Shown here in pieces: positions 46,231-55,855 of a stretch of 64,000 nt of DNA; the stretch's first letter is position 1; every line of letters starts with the position of its first letter. This DNA is from Flagellimonas yonaguniensis (GTDB taxonomy: Bacteria > Bacteroidota > Bacteroidia > Flavobacteriales > Flavobacteriaceae). Below the pieces are notes generated by a model. That model did not search any database. It saw only the letters and a program-made list of their open reading frames with translations, and was not told where the DNA came from. The DNA is taken from assembly GCF_029193885.1 (NCBI RefSeq), contig NZ_JARFVB010000015.1, forward strand, positions 1 to 64,000, in the 5' to 3' direction. The position numbers were made by a program, and so were the translations under genes.

Positions 46231-46722
46231 ATGAGCAAAGTAGCCGTAATCATGGGGAGTACCAGTGACCTTCCCGTTATGCAAGACGCCATCGATATAT
46301 TAAAGGAATTGGGTGTAGATGTGGACGTGGACATTGTGTCTGCCCACAGAACACCCGAAAAATTGTTCAGTTTTAGCAAAAGTGCGCATACCAATGGCTA
46401 CTCCGCCATTATTGCAGGAGCAGGAGGTGCAGCACATTTACCTGGAATGGTAGCTTCGCTATCTCCCCTGCCCGTTATTGGAGTTCCCGTAAAAAGCAGT
46501 AATTCCATTGATGGCTGGGATTCCGTTCTGTCCATTTTACAGATGCCCGGTGGTGTCCCAGTGGCCACAGTAGCTTTGAACGGTGCGAAAAATGCTGGGA
46601 TTCTTGCGGCACAGATCATTGGGAGTTCCAATAGCAAGATCATGGACAACATTATCTCTTATAAAGAAGGCCTCAAGGAAAAAGTAATCAAAGGAGCTGA
46701 AGAGATAAAAAAAACATTTTAG
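46231..46722 (+). CDS. purE: N5-CAIR mutase
   Basis: PurE rearranges N5-CAIR to CAIR, the step after PurK. The 163-residue class I enzyme has VAVIMGSTSDLPVMQDAIDI, the catalytic histidine region VSAHRTPEKLFSF, and GAGGAAHLPGMVASLSPLPV, VPVKSS. It is in the same operon as purK. The next gene starts 18 bp downstream and may be co-transcribed. Confidence 0.97.
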   Translation: MSKVAVIMGSTSDLPVMQDAIDILKELGVDVDVDIVSAHRTPEKLFSFSKSAHTNGYSAIIAGAGGAAHLPGMVASLSPLPVIGVPVKSSNSIDGWDSVLSILQMPGGVPVATVALNGAKNAGILAAQIIGSSNSKIMDNIISYKEGLKEKVIKGAEEIKKTF

Positions 46723-46740
46723 AAAAAATCTTGTTTGATT

Positions 46741-47133
46741 ATGAACTTTAATCAAATCGGGATATTAGTAGGCATTTGTGCCATTGCCTTTTTTGGCTTC
46801 ACGCTAAAAAAAATGGGCAACCCCTATGTAAAAGGAATCTGGAAAAGTGGCCTTTTGGTTTTCACCATTTATGCTGCCCTTCTAATTTATATAGAAATAC
46901 GTTGGCAATTCATTTCGGATTATGCCAGTAAATATGACTTAAACGGAAACGGTTTTGTAGACCTCAATGAATATTCTGAGGAGGCCATCGCCGCTATGAA
47001 TAGAAAAACCTATGGTTCAACAGTTCGAGGGTATGCTCCCTTGACCATGGCAGTGATTTCCTCCATTATCGGTTTCGCCTATTTGTTGAGTGATTGGGCC
47101 GTGATACGTTTAAAAAACAAAGAACAGAAGTAA
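46741..47133 (+). CDS. Small membrane protein with one EF-hand loop
   Basis: The 130 residues have about three hydrophobic helices (about 5-22, 36-53 and 100-118). Between the second and third lies DLNGNGFVDLNE (66-77), a perfect 12-residue EF-hand loop with D, N, N, G, D and E at the usual positions. It might sense or bind calcium at the membrane surface. I do not recognise the family. The ATG at 46741 is preferred to a TTG at 46735. It lies between purE and the M3 peptidase (5 bp after its stop), so all may be one transcript. Confidence 0.7.
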   Translation: MNFNQIGILVGICAIAFFGFTLKKMGNPYVKGIWKSGLLVFTIYAALLIYIEIRWQFISDYASKYDLNGNGFVDLNEYSEEAIAAMNRKTYGSTVRGYAPLTMAVISSIIGFAYLLSDWAVIRLKNKEQK

Positions 47134-47138
47134 CAACT

Positions 47139-49166
47139 ATGAGCAACCCATTGTTGGAGCCATTTAACCAAGCTCCATTTTCAAAAATAAAGAACGAACA
47201 TTTCAAGCCTGCTTTTCTTCAGGCCATCGAGGACACCAAAAGGGAAATTGATGATATCGTTAACAATCCTGAACCGCCTACATTCCAAAACACTTTAGAA
47301 GCTTTGGATTTTTCTGGTCAGCAATTAGACCGTATCTCAAGCATTTTCTTCAATCTGAACTCGGCCGAGACCAACGAGGAAATCCAAAAAATAGCCCAAG
47401 AAGTATCCCCATTGTTGTCGGAGTTCAGCAACGACATTACTTTGAATGAAGGTCTTTTCAAAAGAATTGAAACTGTTTATGGGCAACGTGATTCGTTGGA
47501 CCTTACCAAAGAGCAACAAACCCTTCTTGAAAAGAAATACAAGAATTTCAGTAGAAATGGGGCCAACTTAAAGGAAGAAAACAAAAAACGTCTTCGAGAA
47601 ATCGATGCAGAACTATCCAAATTAAAACTCACATTTGGCGAAAACGTACTGGCCGAGACCAATAAATATGAATTGCTACTGATTGATGAAAAGGATCTGG
47701 AAGGCCTTCCCGAGGGCACCAAAGAAGCCGCTGCCCAACTGGCAGAATCCAAAGGCAAGGAAGGCTGGTTGATTACATTGGATTACCCAAGCTATATCCC
47801 ATTTATGAAATATGCCAAAAACAGGGAATTGCGTAAAGAACTTTCTTTGGCTTTTGGAAGCAAAGGGTTCCACAATGATGAATTGGACAATCAGGAAAAT
47901 GTAAAGCGTATTGTTGATCTTCGTTTTGAGCGAGCCAATCTTTTAGGATATAAAACCCATGCTCATTTTGTGCTAGAAGAGCGCATGGCGGAGACTCCAG
48001 AAAAGGTGCAGGACTTCCTAAAAGAGCTTTTGGAAAAGGCCAAACCCGCAGCAGAACGTGAATTTGCCGAACTGGAAGCCTTTGCCAAGGAGTTGGACAA
48101 CATAGACCGTTTGGAAAAATGGGACAGTGCTTTTTATTCTGAAAAGTTGAAGCAAAAGCTGTTCAATTTGGATGATGAAAAACTGAAACCCTATTTTAAA
48201 CTGGAAAATGTGATAAGTGGGGTGTTCAAGGTTGCGGAAAAACTGTTCGGACTTACGTTTGAAGAAGTGGACAATGTGGATAAATACCACGACGAGGTAA
48301 AAACCTTTGAAGTCTACGAGAATGGCAACTTCATCTCTCTGTTTTATGCAGACTTTCATCCAAGACCTGGAAAACGCGGTGGTGCATGGATGACTTCATA
48401 TAAACCACAATACACTTTGGGCGGAAAAAACAGTAGGCCGCATATTTCCAATGTGTGCAATTTCACCAAACCAACGAGCTCAAAACCATCCTTGCTCACG
48501 TTCAACGAAGTGACCACTCTTTTTCATGAATTCGGACATGCTTTGCATGGGATGTTGGCCAACACCACCTACCCTAGCCTATCAGGAACTTCGGTGTACT
48601 GGGATTTTGTGGAGTTGCCGAGCCAAGTGATGGAAAACTGGTGCTATGAAAAAGAAGCCTTGGAACTTTTTGCACATCATTACGAAACAGGGGAATTGAT
48701 TCCGATGGAATTAGTGGGGAAAATCAAGGAATCCGCGACCTTTCAAGAAGGAATGGCCACAGTTCGCCAGTTGAGCTTTGGGCTATTGGACATGGCATGG
48801 CACGGAAAAGACCCATCAGACATTGAAGACGTAAAGGCATACGAGACAGAAGCCTTTGAAAGCACCAACCTTTTTCCTGAAACACCTGAAACCTGTATGA
48901 GTACTTCTTTTGCCCATATTTTTCAAGGTGGATACTCATCAGGCTATTACAGTTACAAATGGGCGGAGGTATTGGACGCCGATGCCTTTGCCTATTTTAA
49001 GGAAAATGGGATTTTCAGTAAAATGGTAGCGGACAAATTCAAAGAGCATGTGCTTTCCAAAGGAGGTACGGAAAATCCGATGGACCTCTATAAGAAGTTT
49101 AGGGGAGCCGAACCGAACATTGATGCCTTGTTGGAACGCGCTGGGCTCCTGGAAACCAATGATTAA
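47139..49166 (+). CDS. M3-family metallopeptidase (oligopeptidase/peptidyl-dipeptidase Dcp type)
   Basis: This cytoplasmic zinc peptidase degrades short peptides. The 675 residues are full length and have no signal peptide. The zinc site TLFHEFGHALHGML (HEFGH about 463-467) is followed by the second glutamate in WDFVELPSQVMENWCYE. Nearby KRGGAWMTSYKP and the C-terminal FAHIFQGGYSSGYYSYKW with substrate Tyr and His are typical of Dcp and OpdA. Whether it is a dipeptidyl carboxypeptidase or an oligopeptidase cannot be decided. The start is set at 47139 from the family N-terminus. Confidence 0.93.
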   Translation: MSNPLLEPFNQAPFSKIKNEHFKPAFLQAIEDTKREIDDIVNNPEPPTFQNTLEALDFSGQQLDRISSIFFNLNSAETNEEIQKIAQEVSPLLSEFSNDITLNEGLFKRIETVYGQRDSLDLTKEQQTLLEKKYKNFSRNGANLKEENKKRLREIDAELSKLKLTFGENVLAETNKYELLLIDEKDLEGLPEGTKEAAAQLAESKGKEGWLITLDYPSYIPFMKYAKNRELRKELSLAFGSKGFHNDELDNQENVKRIVDLRFERANLLGYKTHAHFVLEERMAETPEKVQDFLKELLEKAKPAAEREFAELEAFAKELDNIDRLEKWDSAFYSEKLKQKLFNLDDEKLKPYFKLENVISGVFKVAEKLFGLTFEEVDNVDKYHDEVKTFEVYENGNFISLFYADFHPRPGKRGGAWMTSYKPQYTLGGKNSRPHISNVCNFTKPTSSKPSLLTFNEVTTLFHEFGHALHGMLANTTYPSLSGTSVYWDFVELPSQVMENWCYEKEALELFAHHYETGELIPMELVGKIKESATFQEGMATVRQLSFGLLDMAWHGKDPSDIEDVKAYETEAFESTNLFPETPETCMSTSFAHIFQGGYSSGYYSYKWAEVLDADAFAYFKENGIFSKMVADKFKEHVLSKGGTENPMDLYKKFRGAEPNIDALLERAGLLETND

Positions 49167-49274
49167 TAGTTTTCAAGTGCTAAAAAAGGGTTAATGCCCA
49201 AGTTTTTTGTTAGCATCGTTCGATTTATCCGTCCAAACCATTTTCAACCATGGGATTATATATCCTAAAACGAT

Positions 49275-49282
49275 TATATTTG
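49275..49282 (+). promoter_or_regulatory. -7 box of the ECF sigma gene
   Basis: TATATTTG fully matches TAnnTTTG, 17 nt before the ATG at 49300. It supports that start over an ATG at 49207, which lies upstream of the promoter. Confidence 0.55.
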
Positions 49283-49299
49283 GTAATTCGATAGGAATA

Positions 49300-49854
49300 A
49301 TGGCCAAACACAAACTTCAACCAGACAATTGGATAGACCTATATGCCGATTACCTGTTTAACTATGCGGTTTCTCGCGTTAGCGATGCTGAAATTGCAAA
49401 AGATTTGGTGCAGGAAACCTTTTTCGCAGGTCTCAATTCAGCCAAAAATTTTAAGGGAGATGCCGCAGAGCGTACTTGGCTGGTATCCATCCTAAAAAGA
49501 AAGGTAATCGACCATTACCGAAAAATAAATTCCAAAAAAGGAAAAGCGGAAGTCCGAATGAACTATAGCTCTGATTCCGATACCGAAGGGGATTGGCTGG
49601 AGCAACAAGTGGCCGACCCATATAGCACGGATGGCGACAATGTTCTTGAAAATGAAGAATTGGGTTCCGCCATACAGGATTGCATCACAAAATTGCCCCA
49701 AAAACAGGCTTTGGTGTTTAAGTTGAAAACCATTCAGGGAATGAGTACCGAAGATGTTTGTAATGAACTGGACATAAATCCGTCCAACTTGTGGGTAATG
49801 ATCCATAGGGCAAGAACGGCACTCATGGGTTGTTTAAATGAAAATTGGTTTTAG
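49300..49854 (+). CDS. ECF-type sigma factor (RpoE-like)
   Basis: The 184 residues have sigma region 2 (WIDLYADYLFNYAVSRVSDA then KDLVQETFFAGLNSAKNFKG, including the DLVQETF motif) and region 4 (KLPQKQALVFKLKTIQGMST then VCNELDINPSNLWVMIHRAR). It lacks a region 1, so it is an extracytoplasmic-function sigma that redirects RNA polymerase to a small regulon. The next gene begins 1 bp after its stop and encodes a likely zinc-finger anti-sigma. Confidence 0.92.
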   Translation: MAKHKLQPDNWIDLYADYLFNYAVSRVSDAEIAKDLVQETFFAGLNSAKNFKGDAAERTWLVSILKRKVIDHYRKINSKKGKAEVRMNYSSDSDTEGDWLEQQVADPYSTDGDNVLENEELGSAIQDCITKLPQKQALVFKLKTIQGMSTEDVCNELDINPSNLWVMIHRARTALMGCLNENWF

Positions 49855-49855
49855 T

Positions 49856-50086
49856 ATGAAGATTTCATGTAAAGAGGCATCGGGCATTTGCGATAAATCC
49901 CAATATAAAGAGGCAAGTTGGTGGGAAATACTAAAGCTTCGCATCCATTTGACATATTGTAAAGTGTGTCGAGCATATTCAAAGAAGAACAGCGAGTTGA
50001 CTTCATTATGTGACAGGGCTGGATTGACCATGCTCTCCGAAGAGGACAAGAAAAAGATGAAGCGCGATCTCGAAGAAAAACGCTAA
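49856..50086 (+). CDS. Small zinc-finger protein, candidate anti-sigma factor
   Basis: The 76 residues contain H31, C35 and C38 in RIHLTYCKVCRAY, matching the H-x3-C-x2-C core of zinc-finger anti-sigma (ZAS) proteins. C5 and C12 could complete the site. It has no membrane helix, so it would be a soluble anti-sigma of the RsrA/ChrR kind. It is directly downstream of the sigma gene (stop TAG, 1 nt, ATG). The start at 49856 is preferred over an overlapping ATG at 49838. Its stop is shared with the convergent gene in CTAA. The role is inferred from motif and context. Confidence 0.72.
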   Translation: MKISCKEASGICDKSQYKEASWWEILKLRIHLTYCKVCRAYSKKNSELTSLCDRAGLTMLSEEDKKKMKRDLEEKR

Positions 50087-50907
50087 AAGTAACTCTCCGT
50101 TACCCAGAACAGACAGAACCAGAAAATAGGTATTGCCTCCACCCAAAACATCACAAAATACTTGGATTGCATCCGTTTTTCGGAAAGCAACACCAAAATA
50201 AGTGCAATGCACAGTATGAATCGTAGCACAATTTCCAGCTGATGCACATTATCCTTTAAAAAAGTCAGCAGAAAAAAAAACAAGGTCAGACCTATTCCCA
50301 TTCGCCTGGTATTTTTAGCACCCAACACCTGTGGCAAAGTCCTTAAACTTTTGTCGTCCCATCGCATATCCCTGATTTCAAAAGGCAGAATCAGTATCAA
50401 AACCAACAACATTCGCTGGATAAAGGTTACAGCAAAATCCCAATCCAAAGTCATTTTTGCATCCAAAACGGGCAATAAAACAGAAAAACCAGCCCAAACA
50501 AAAGCCACGATGTAAATTTTGAGCCCTGCCAAATTCCTCAGGTTTTTAGCCCGCGGCAACAACGGAACCGCATATAAAGCGGACAGCACGCCCAGAACAA
50601 CGGTCGCCACCCAAATCTCTTCATCCAATTGCAGCAAAAAATAAATGGCAAAGGCAAAGGAAACAAAACTGAATATTTGAATGATTTTGTGGTATGCATT
50701 GGACACAATCAGGTATTTATATGCCTCTACCCCATATTTGATGAAATTGTAGCAGACAATCACACTAAAGAAGATAAAACCCAATAAATTGATATCCGAC
50801 GAGCTCCCCAACAAATGAAAGGTAACCCCAGCCATGGAAATAACCGCAATGGCCACATGGATACTCGCATCCAAGTAAAAATCAAAAATGGCTTTAAGAG
50901 TTCGCAT
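50083..50907 (-). CDS. UbiA-like multi-helix membrane protein
   Basis: The 274 residues (start at 50907; an ATG at 50934 adds nine) have about eight or nine hydrophobic helices. The layout follows UbiA prenyltransferases, but the first Asp-rich motif (NDxxDxxxD) is replaced by CYNFIKYGVEAYKYL. The second loop, FEIRDMRWDDKSLRTLPQVL, keeps acidic residues. It may therefore bind a polyprenyl substrate without normal Mg-diphosphate chemistry. Similar proteins are common in Flavobacteriaceae and uncharacterised. It is a single gene, divergent from gcvP. Confidence 0.7.
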   Translation of the reverse strand: MRTLKAIFDFYLDASIHVAIAVISMAGVTFHLLGSSSDINLLGFIFFSVIVCYNFIKYGVEAYKYLIVSNAYHKIIQIFSFVSFAFAIYFLLQLDEEIWVATVVLGVLSALYAVPLLPRAKNLRNLAGLKIYIVAFVWAGFSVLLPVLDAKMTLDWDFAVTFIQRMLLVLILILPFEIRDMRWDDKSLRTLPQVLGAKNTRRMGIGLTLFFFLLTFLKDNVHQLEIVLRFILCIALILVLLSEKRMQSKYFVMFWVEAIPIFWFCLFWVTESYF

Positions 50908-51004
50908 AGGGTAAAATCCAATCGCTTTAACCAAAGGTTAACTTGTGGTTAACAACTTTGATTCAGATACCTTCAAAATTGACCATTTTCATTGAATTAA
51001 TCCC

Positions 51005-51012
51005 TAATTTTG
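51005..51012 (+). promoter_or_regulatory. -7 box of gcvP
   Basis: TAATTTTG fully matches TAnnTTTG, 20 nt before the ATG at 51033, with TTG 23 bp upstream. Confidence 0.55.
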
Positions 51013-51032
51013 TGCACTTTATTGGATTGAAC

Positions 51033-53885
51033 ATGAACACAGAGGTTTTTGCTGCCAGACACATTGGCATCACAGAGAGAGACTTGCCCCATATGCTCAA
51101 AACCATTGGGGTGGAAAACATGGAACAACTCATTTTTGAGACCATTCCCGATGACATCAAATTGAAAAAACCATTGGACCTTCCAGAGGGAATCAGCGAA
51201 CACGAATTCCTGGGCCACCTGAACGAACTGGCCAAGAAAAACAAGGTTTTCAAAACTTACATTGGATTGGGATATCATGAATCCCTAACACCATCGGTCA
51301 TCAAAAGGAACATTTTGGAAAATCCAGGATGGTACACCGCCTACACCCCCTACCAAGCAGAGATTGCACAAGGTAGATTGGAAGCCCTTTTGAATTTCCA
51401 GACCATGTTGAGCGACCTTACCGGTATGGAAATCGCCAATGCATCACTTTTGGATGAAAGTACTGCTGCAGCCGAAGCCATGAGCATGTTGTTCGAGCTT
51501 CGTAGCCGAGAACAGAAGAAGAATGATGTCGTAAAGTTCTTCGCTTCTGAAGAAATACTTCCCCAAACCTTGAGCTTGCTGAAAACACGTGCTATACCTT
51601 TAGGTATAGAATTGGTCGTGGGAAATCATGAAGATTTTGATTTCTCCAATGAATTCTATGGTGCACTATTGCAATACCCCGGGAAGTACGGTCAAGTTCA
51701 TGATTACGAATCCTTTGTGGAAAAAGCCAAGGAAAATGACATAAAAGTAGCAGTTGCCGCTGATATTTTGAGCTTGGTGATGCTTACCCCTCCCGGAGAA
51801 TGGGGCGTGGATGCCGTGGTGGGAACAACACAGCGTTTTGGAATCCCATTGGGTTACGGTGGGCCCCATGCCGCATATTTTGCCACAAAAGAAGCTTACA
51901 AAAGAAATATTCCCGGAAGAATCATCGGGATTACCCGAGATACCGATGGCAACCCAGCTTTACGTATGGCGCTTCAAACCAGGGAGCAACATATAAAAAG
52001 AGCAAAGGCAACTTCCAATATATGTACCGCCCAAGTACTCCTGGCGGTCATGGCTGGAATGTACGCCGTTTACCACGGGCCCGAAGGTTTAAAGTATATC
52101 GCCAACAAAGTGCACAACAATACCAAAAAGCTGGCAAAAGCATTGGAAGCCCACGGGTTTGAACAATTGAACAGTGCCTACTTTGATACCATTCAGGTTA
52201 AGGTTAAAAATACTGAGCAACTTAAGGAAGTAGCGGAAAGCAAAGGCATCAATCTGTTTTATATTGATGATACCACCGTATCCATTTCATTGAACGAAGC
52301 CGTTTCCGAAGCAGATTTGAACAGATTGGTTTCTTGCTTCGTGGAATCACATGATCTGGATGAAAAATCCATCGAAGAAATGGATTTGGATGAAGCGATT
52401 CCAGCTTCACTCCAGCGACAATCTCCATTTATGGAGCACCCAGTGTTCAATTCCTATCATTCCGAGACCGAACTGATGCGTTACATCAAGAAATTGGAGC
52501 GTAAGGATTTGGCATTGAACCAATCCATGATCTCTTTGGGAAGTTGCACCATGAAGTTGAACGCAGCCTCTGAAATGTTACCATTGAGCTGGGGCGAATG
52601 GGGCAACATCCACCCATTTGTGCCGTTGAACCAAGCAGAAGGCTATCAAGAGGTATTAAAAGCGTTGGAAGAGCAACTCAACGTGATAACTGGATTTTCC
52701 GCCACTTCCCTTCAGCCTAACTCGGGTGCTCAAGGAGAATATGCTGGTTTGATGGTCATCCGTGCCTACCACGAATCAAGAGAGGAAGGACACAGGGATA
52801 TTTGTTTGATTCCTGCTTCGGCACATGGTACCAATCCAGCATCGGCAGTGATGGCAGGCATGAAAGTCGTTGTGACCAAAACCGATGAAAAAGGAAACAT
52901 TGATTTGGCCGATTTGCAAGAAAAAGCAGAAAAGCATGCCGAAAATCTTGCCGCATTGATGGTCACTTACCCATCCACACACGGTGTATTTGAATCATCC
53001 ATCAAGCAAATCACAAAATTAATCCACGATAATGGCGGACAGGTCTACATGGACGGTGCCAACATGAATGCCCAAGTAGGATTGACCAATCCAGCCACCA
53101 TCGGAGCCGATGTTTGCCACTTGAACCTGCACAAGACCTTTGCCATCCCACACGGTGGTGGAGGCCCGGGCGTAGGACCTATTTGTGTTGCAGAGCAATT
53201 AAAACCATTTTTACCCACCAACCCGGTAATTCCAACTGGAGGAGAAAGCGCCATAACGGCTATATCATCCGCACCTTGGGGAAGCGCTCTAGTATGTTTG
53301 ATTTCCTACGGGTACATCAAAATGTTGGGAGCTGAAGGGCTTACCAATGCAACCAAAGGCGCCATTTTAAACGCCAATTACATCAAAGACCGCTTAAAAG
53401 GCAAGTTTGATGTGCTCTACGCTGGCGAACGAGGACGTGCGGCCCACGAAATGATTGTTGACTGTAGACCTTTCAAAGCAAATGGCATAGAAGTGACCGA
53501 TATTGCCAAGCGACTTATCGATTACGGATTCCATGCGCCAACAGTTTCCTTCCCCGTAGCGGGAACATTGATGATAGAGCCAACAGAAAGTGAAAGCCGT
53601 GCGGAGCTTGATCGTTTTTGCGATGCACTATTGTCAATCCGAGAGGAAATTGACGAGGCTTCTGTGGACGAAACGGATAATGTATTGAAAAATGCCCCGC
53701 ATACATTGGCGATGCTTACCAGCGATTCATGGGAGCATCCGTATAGCAGGGAAAAAGCCGCTTTCCCTTTACCGTATGTGACCGAAAACAAATTTTGGCC
53801 AAGTGTCCGAAGAACGGACGAAGCGTTTGGGGATCGTAATTTAATGTGCTCCTGTACTCCAATCGAAGATTACGTAGAAGCCTGA
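51033..53885 (+). CDS. gcvP: Glycine dehydrogenase (decarboxylating), P-protein
   Basis: GcvP is the PLP enzyme of the glycine cleavage system. It decarboxylates glycine and passes the aminomethyl group to the H-protein lipoyl arm. The 950 residues are the single-chain form: an N-terminal half ([33 protein letters not shown]) and a C-terminal half with the PLP lysine in [20 protein letters not shown] and GSCTMKLNA. The upstream in-frame start at 50943 lies before the promoter box and adds 30 unrelated residues. GcvH and GcvT are not in the window. A strong terminator follows. Confidence 0.97.
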   Translation: MNTEVFAARHIGITERDLPHMLKTIGVENMEQLIFETIPDDIKLKKPLDLPEGISEHEFLGHLNELAKKNKVFKTYIGLGYHESLTPSVIKRNILENPGWYTAYTPYQAEIAQGRLEALLNFQTMLSDLTGMEIANASLLDESTAAAEAMSMLFELRSREQKKNDVVKFFASEEILPQTLSLLKTRAIPLGIELVVGNHEDFDFSNEFYGALLQYPGKYGQVHDYESFVEKAKENDIKVAVAADILSLVMLTPPGEWGVDAVVGTTQRFGIPLGYGGPHAAYFATKEAYKRNIPGRIIGITRDTDGNPALRMALQTREQHIKRAKATSNICTAQVLLAVMAGMYAVYHGPEGLKYIANKVHNNTKKLAKALEAHGFEQLNSAYFDTIQVKVKNTEQLKEVAESKGINLFYIDDTTVSISLNEAVSEADLNRLVSCFVESHDLDEKSIEEMDLDEAIPASLQRQSPFMEHPVFNSYHSETELMRYIKKLERKDLALNQSMISLGSCTMKLNAASEMLPLSWGEWGNIHPFVPLNQAEGYQEVLKALEEQLNVITGFSATSLQPNSGAQGEYAGLMVIRAYHESREEGHRDICLIPASAHGTNPASAVMAGMKVVVTKTDEKGNIDLADLQEKAEKHAENLAALMVTYPSTHGVFESSIKQITKLIHDNGGQVYMDGANMNAQVGLTNPATIGADVCHLNLHKTFAIPHGGGGPGVGPICVAEQLKPFLPTNPVIPTGGESAITAISSAPWGSALVCLISYGYIKMLGAEGLTNATKGAILNANYIKDRLKGKFDVLYAGERGRAAHEMIVDCRPFKANGIEVTDIAKRLIDYGFHAPTVSFPVAGTLMIEPTESESRAELDRFCDALLSIREEIDEASVDETDNVLKNAPHTLAMLTSDSWEHPYSREKAAFPLPYVTENKFWPSVRRTDEAFGDRNLMCSCTPIEDYVEA

Positions 53886-53905
53886 AAACCAGTATAAACA
53901 TTGAG

Positions 53906-53942
53906 AAAAGCCTTGATTCTATAATTAGATCAAGGCTTTTTT
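53906..53942 (+). terminator. Terminator after gcvP
   Basis: AAAAGCCTTGAT pairs with ATCAAGGCTTTT across TCTATAATTAG, itself partly paired, and is followed by TT. It starts 21 bp after the stop. Confidence 0.9.
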
Positions 53943-53988
53943 CGTATCCTGCATTATATATGTTACCTTTTGGACATTGTATAATTTA

Positions 53989-54002
53989 TTATGCATGCAT
54001 AA
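53989..54002. promoter_or_regulatory. 14-bp perfect palindrome upstream of the KAS III-like gene
   Basis: TTATGCATGCATAA is a perfect palindrome 52 bp before the ATG at 54054. It could be a repressor site. I see no clear TAnnTTTG box in this spacer. Confidence 0.4.
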
Positions 54003-54053
54003 CATTAATGGTTCAATATCTTAACTTGTATTGATTAATAACCTCTGCGCAAC

Positions 54054-55112
54054 ATGAAAATTGGCATAACAGGTACAGGAAGCCACATCCCTTCCATAAT
54101 TACCAAAAACGAAGATTTCTTGAATCATGAGTTTATGGAAACCGATGGGTCGTCCTTTGAACAACAGAACAATGTGATCATTGAAAAATTTGAGGCCATC
54201 ACGGGCATTGCCAACCGTAGGTACGCCAAACCCGATCTTAAAACATCGGACATTGGATTTTTGGCAGCCGAAGAAGCGATTGCCAGTGCTAAAGTGGATA
54301 AGGAGGAACTCGATTACATCATATTTGCCCATAATTTCGGGGATCTTACCCCAGGAAAAATCCAAGGGGATACCCTGCCCAGTCTCGCTACTCGTGTCAA
54401 GCACTTATTGCGTATCAAAAATCCAAAATGTGTGGCTTACGACCTTATTTTTGGATGTCCCGGTTGGATTGAAGGTATGATTCAAGCTACTGCCTTCATC
54501 AAAAGCGGTATGGCCAAAAAGTGTTTGGTAATTGGGGGAGAAACCCTCTCCAGAGTTGTGGACTCCCATGATCGAGACAGTATGATTTTTTCCGACGGTG
54601 CTGGAGCAGCGATACTTGAAGCCGATGCACCCAATGGCGAAATATTGTCCCATGCTTCGGTAACCTACGCCAATGAGGAAGCGTACTATCTATATTTTGA
54701 TAAATCCAACTGCCCCTCGGAACCCAAGGACACCCGATATATAAAAATGCTAGGTCGAAAAATCTACGAATTTGCCTGCATTAACGTTCCCAAAGCCATG
54801 GCTTCTTGTCTGGATGACAGCGGAGTTGATATTGATGATGTTAAAAAGATTTTCATCCATCAGGCCAACGAAAAAATGGACGAGGCCATCATCAAAAGGT
54901 TTTATAAAATCTATGGTAAACCTGTACCCGAAAACATTATGCCCATGAGCATTCAGGATTTAGGGAACAGTTCCGTTGCTACCGTACCTACCCTATACGA
55001 CATGGTCCTGAAAGGAAAACTACCCAATCATGAAGTAAAAAAAGGAGACGTTGTGATTTTTGCAAGCGTTGGTGCAGGAATGAACGTCAACGCTATTGTT
55101 TACAGATGTTGA
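54054..55112 (+). CDS. 3-oxoacyl-ACP synthase III (FabH)-like enzyme
   Basis: The 352-residue thiolase-fold condensing enzyme has the KAS III triad: Cys in DLIFGCPGWIEGM, His in KIFIHQANEKMD and Asn in QDLGNSSVATVPTLY. The segment FSDGAGAAILEADAPNG is also typical. The protein starts KIGITGTGSHIPS, slightly longer than housekeeping FabH. It could start fatty-acid chains or condense another acyl donor. The following methyltransferase and glycosyltransferase genes suggest a lipid or secondary-metabolite role, which is speculative. Confidence 0.87.
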   Translation: MKIGITGTGSHIPSIITKNEDFLNHEFMETDGSSFEQQNNVIIEKFEAITGIANRRYAKPDLKTSDIGFLAAEEAIASAKVDKEELDYIIFAHNFGDLTPGKIQGDTLPSLATRVKHLLRIKNPKCVAYDLIFGCPGWIEGMIQATAFIKSGMAKKCLVIGGETLSRVVDSHDRDSMIFSDGAGAAILEADAPNGEILSHASVTYANEEAYYLYFDKSNCPSEPKDTRYIKMLGRKIYEFACINVPKAMASCLDDSGVDIDDVKKIFIHQANEKMDEAIIKRFYKIYGKPVPENIMPMSIQDLGNSSVATVPTLYDMVLKGKLPNHEVKKGDVVIFASVGAGMNVNAIVYRC

Positions 55113-55167
55113 TACAGAAAAAACAAACTCAAGCATCAAGTTCAAACACAATATACCCATCATTGAC

Positions 55168-55229
55168 CACTGCCTACTAAACCTAAAACTAATTTGGGAT
55201 TTCTGGTTTGTTTTTTGGAATTTTAACCC
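55168..55229 (+). promoter_or_regulatory. 62-bp promoter-region repeat, copy 1
   Basis: This sequence, ending at the ATG of the methyltransferase, is 59 of 62 identical to 55794-55855. It includes CTAATTTGGG, GGTTTG, and GGAATTTTA just before the start codon, which may act as a weak -7 box placed like the leaderless promoters in this window. Confidence 0.7.
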
Positions 55230-55754
55230 ATGTACGAAAACAACTTTCCCAACAAGCGCTATAAACACACCCTGGAGTTCCTAAAGAAGCATATAGCCCC
55301 TTCGGAATCCATCTTGGACCTTGGGGTCGAAAATCCATTTTCTGAAATAATGAAGTCCAACGGATATGCCGTCACAAATACTGGTGGAGAAGATTTGGAC
55401 GTGGATTTTCAAAATGTTGCCCAGTCCGATGCTGATGTGGTTACTGCTTTCGAGATTTTTGAGCATTTGGTAGCTCCGCTGAATGTTTTGAAGGAGGTAA
55501 AAGCCAAGAAATTGGTAGCAAGCATACCTATGCGATTATGGTTCTCCCCAGCTTATCGAAGCAAAACCGATCCATGGGACCGCCACTACCACGAATTCGA
55601 GGATTGGCAATTTGATTGGCTATTGGAAAAGGCAGGTTGGACTATCAAAGATTCTGCTAAATGGACCAACCCTACCAAAAAAATCGGAATTCGTCCAATT
55701 CTACGATATTTTACCAATCGCTATTATATCGTCTATGCCGAGCGGGAAACATAG
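55230..55754 (+). CDS. SAM-dependent methyltransferase-like protein
   Basis: The 174-residue class I fold has SAM-binding motif ESILDLGVENPFSEIMKSNG and the following acid region GEDLDVDF. The motif-IV-like ADVVTAFEIFEHLVAPLNVL has the EHL pattern of Methyltransf_11 enzymes. It is short and ends with HYHEFEDWQFDWLLEKAG and a basic tail. The motif I glycines are fewer than normal (DLGVENP), so activity needs proof. Substrate is unknown. The upstream 62-bp repeat is shared with the glycosyltransferase gene. Confidence 0.75.
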   Translation: MYENNFPNKRYKHTLEFLKKHIAPSESILDLGVENPFSEIMKSNGYAVTNTGGEDLDVDFQNVAQSDADVVTAFEIFEHLVAPLNVLKEVKAKKLVASIPMRLWFSPAYRSKTDPWDRHYHEFEDWQFDWLLEKAGWTIKDSAKWTNPTKKIGIRPILRYFTNRYYIVYAERET

Positions 55755-55793
55755 TATATCAAGTTCCAAGTTTCTAAAATCAAAGACGGGAAT

Positions 55794-55855
55794 CACTGAC
55801 TACTAAACCTAAAACTAATTTGGGATTTCTGGTTTGTTTTTTGGAATTTTAGCCA
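55794..55855 (+). promoter_or_regulatory. 62-bp promoter-region repeat, copy 2
   Basis: It matches 55168-55229 except at three positions (the sixth base and two just before the start codon). It ends exactly at the ATG of the GT2 gene. Confidence 0.7.
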
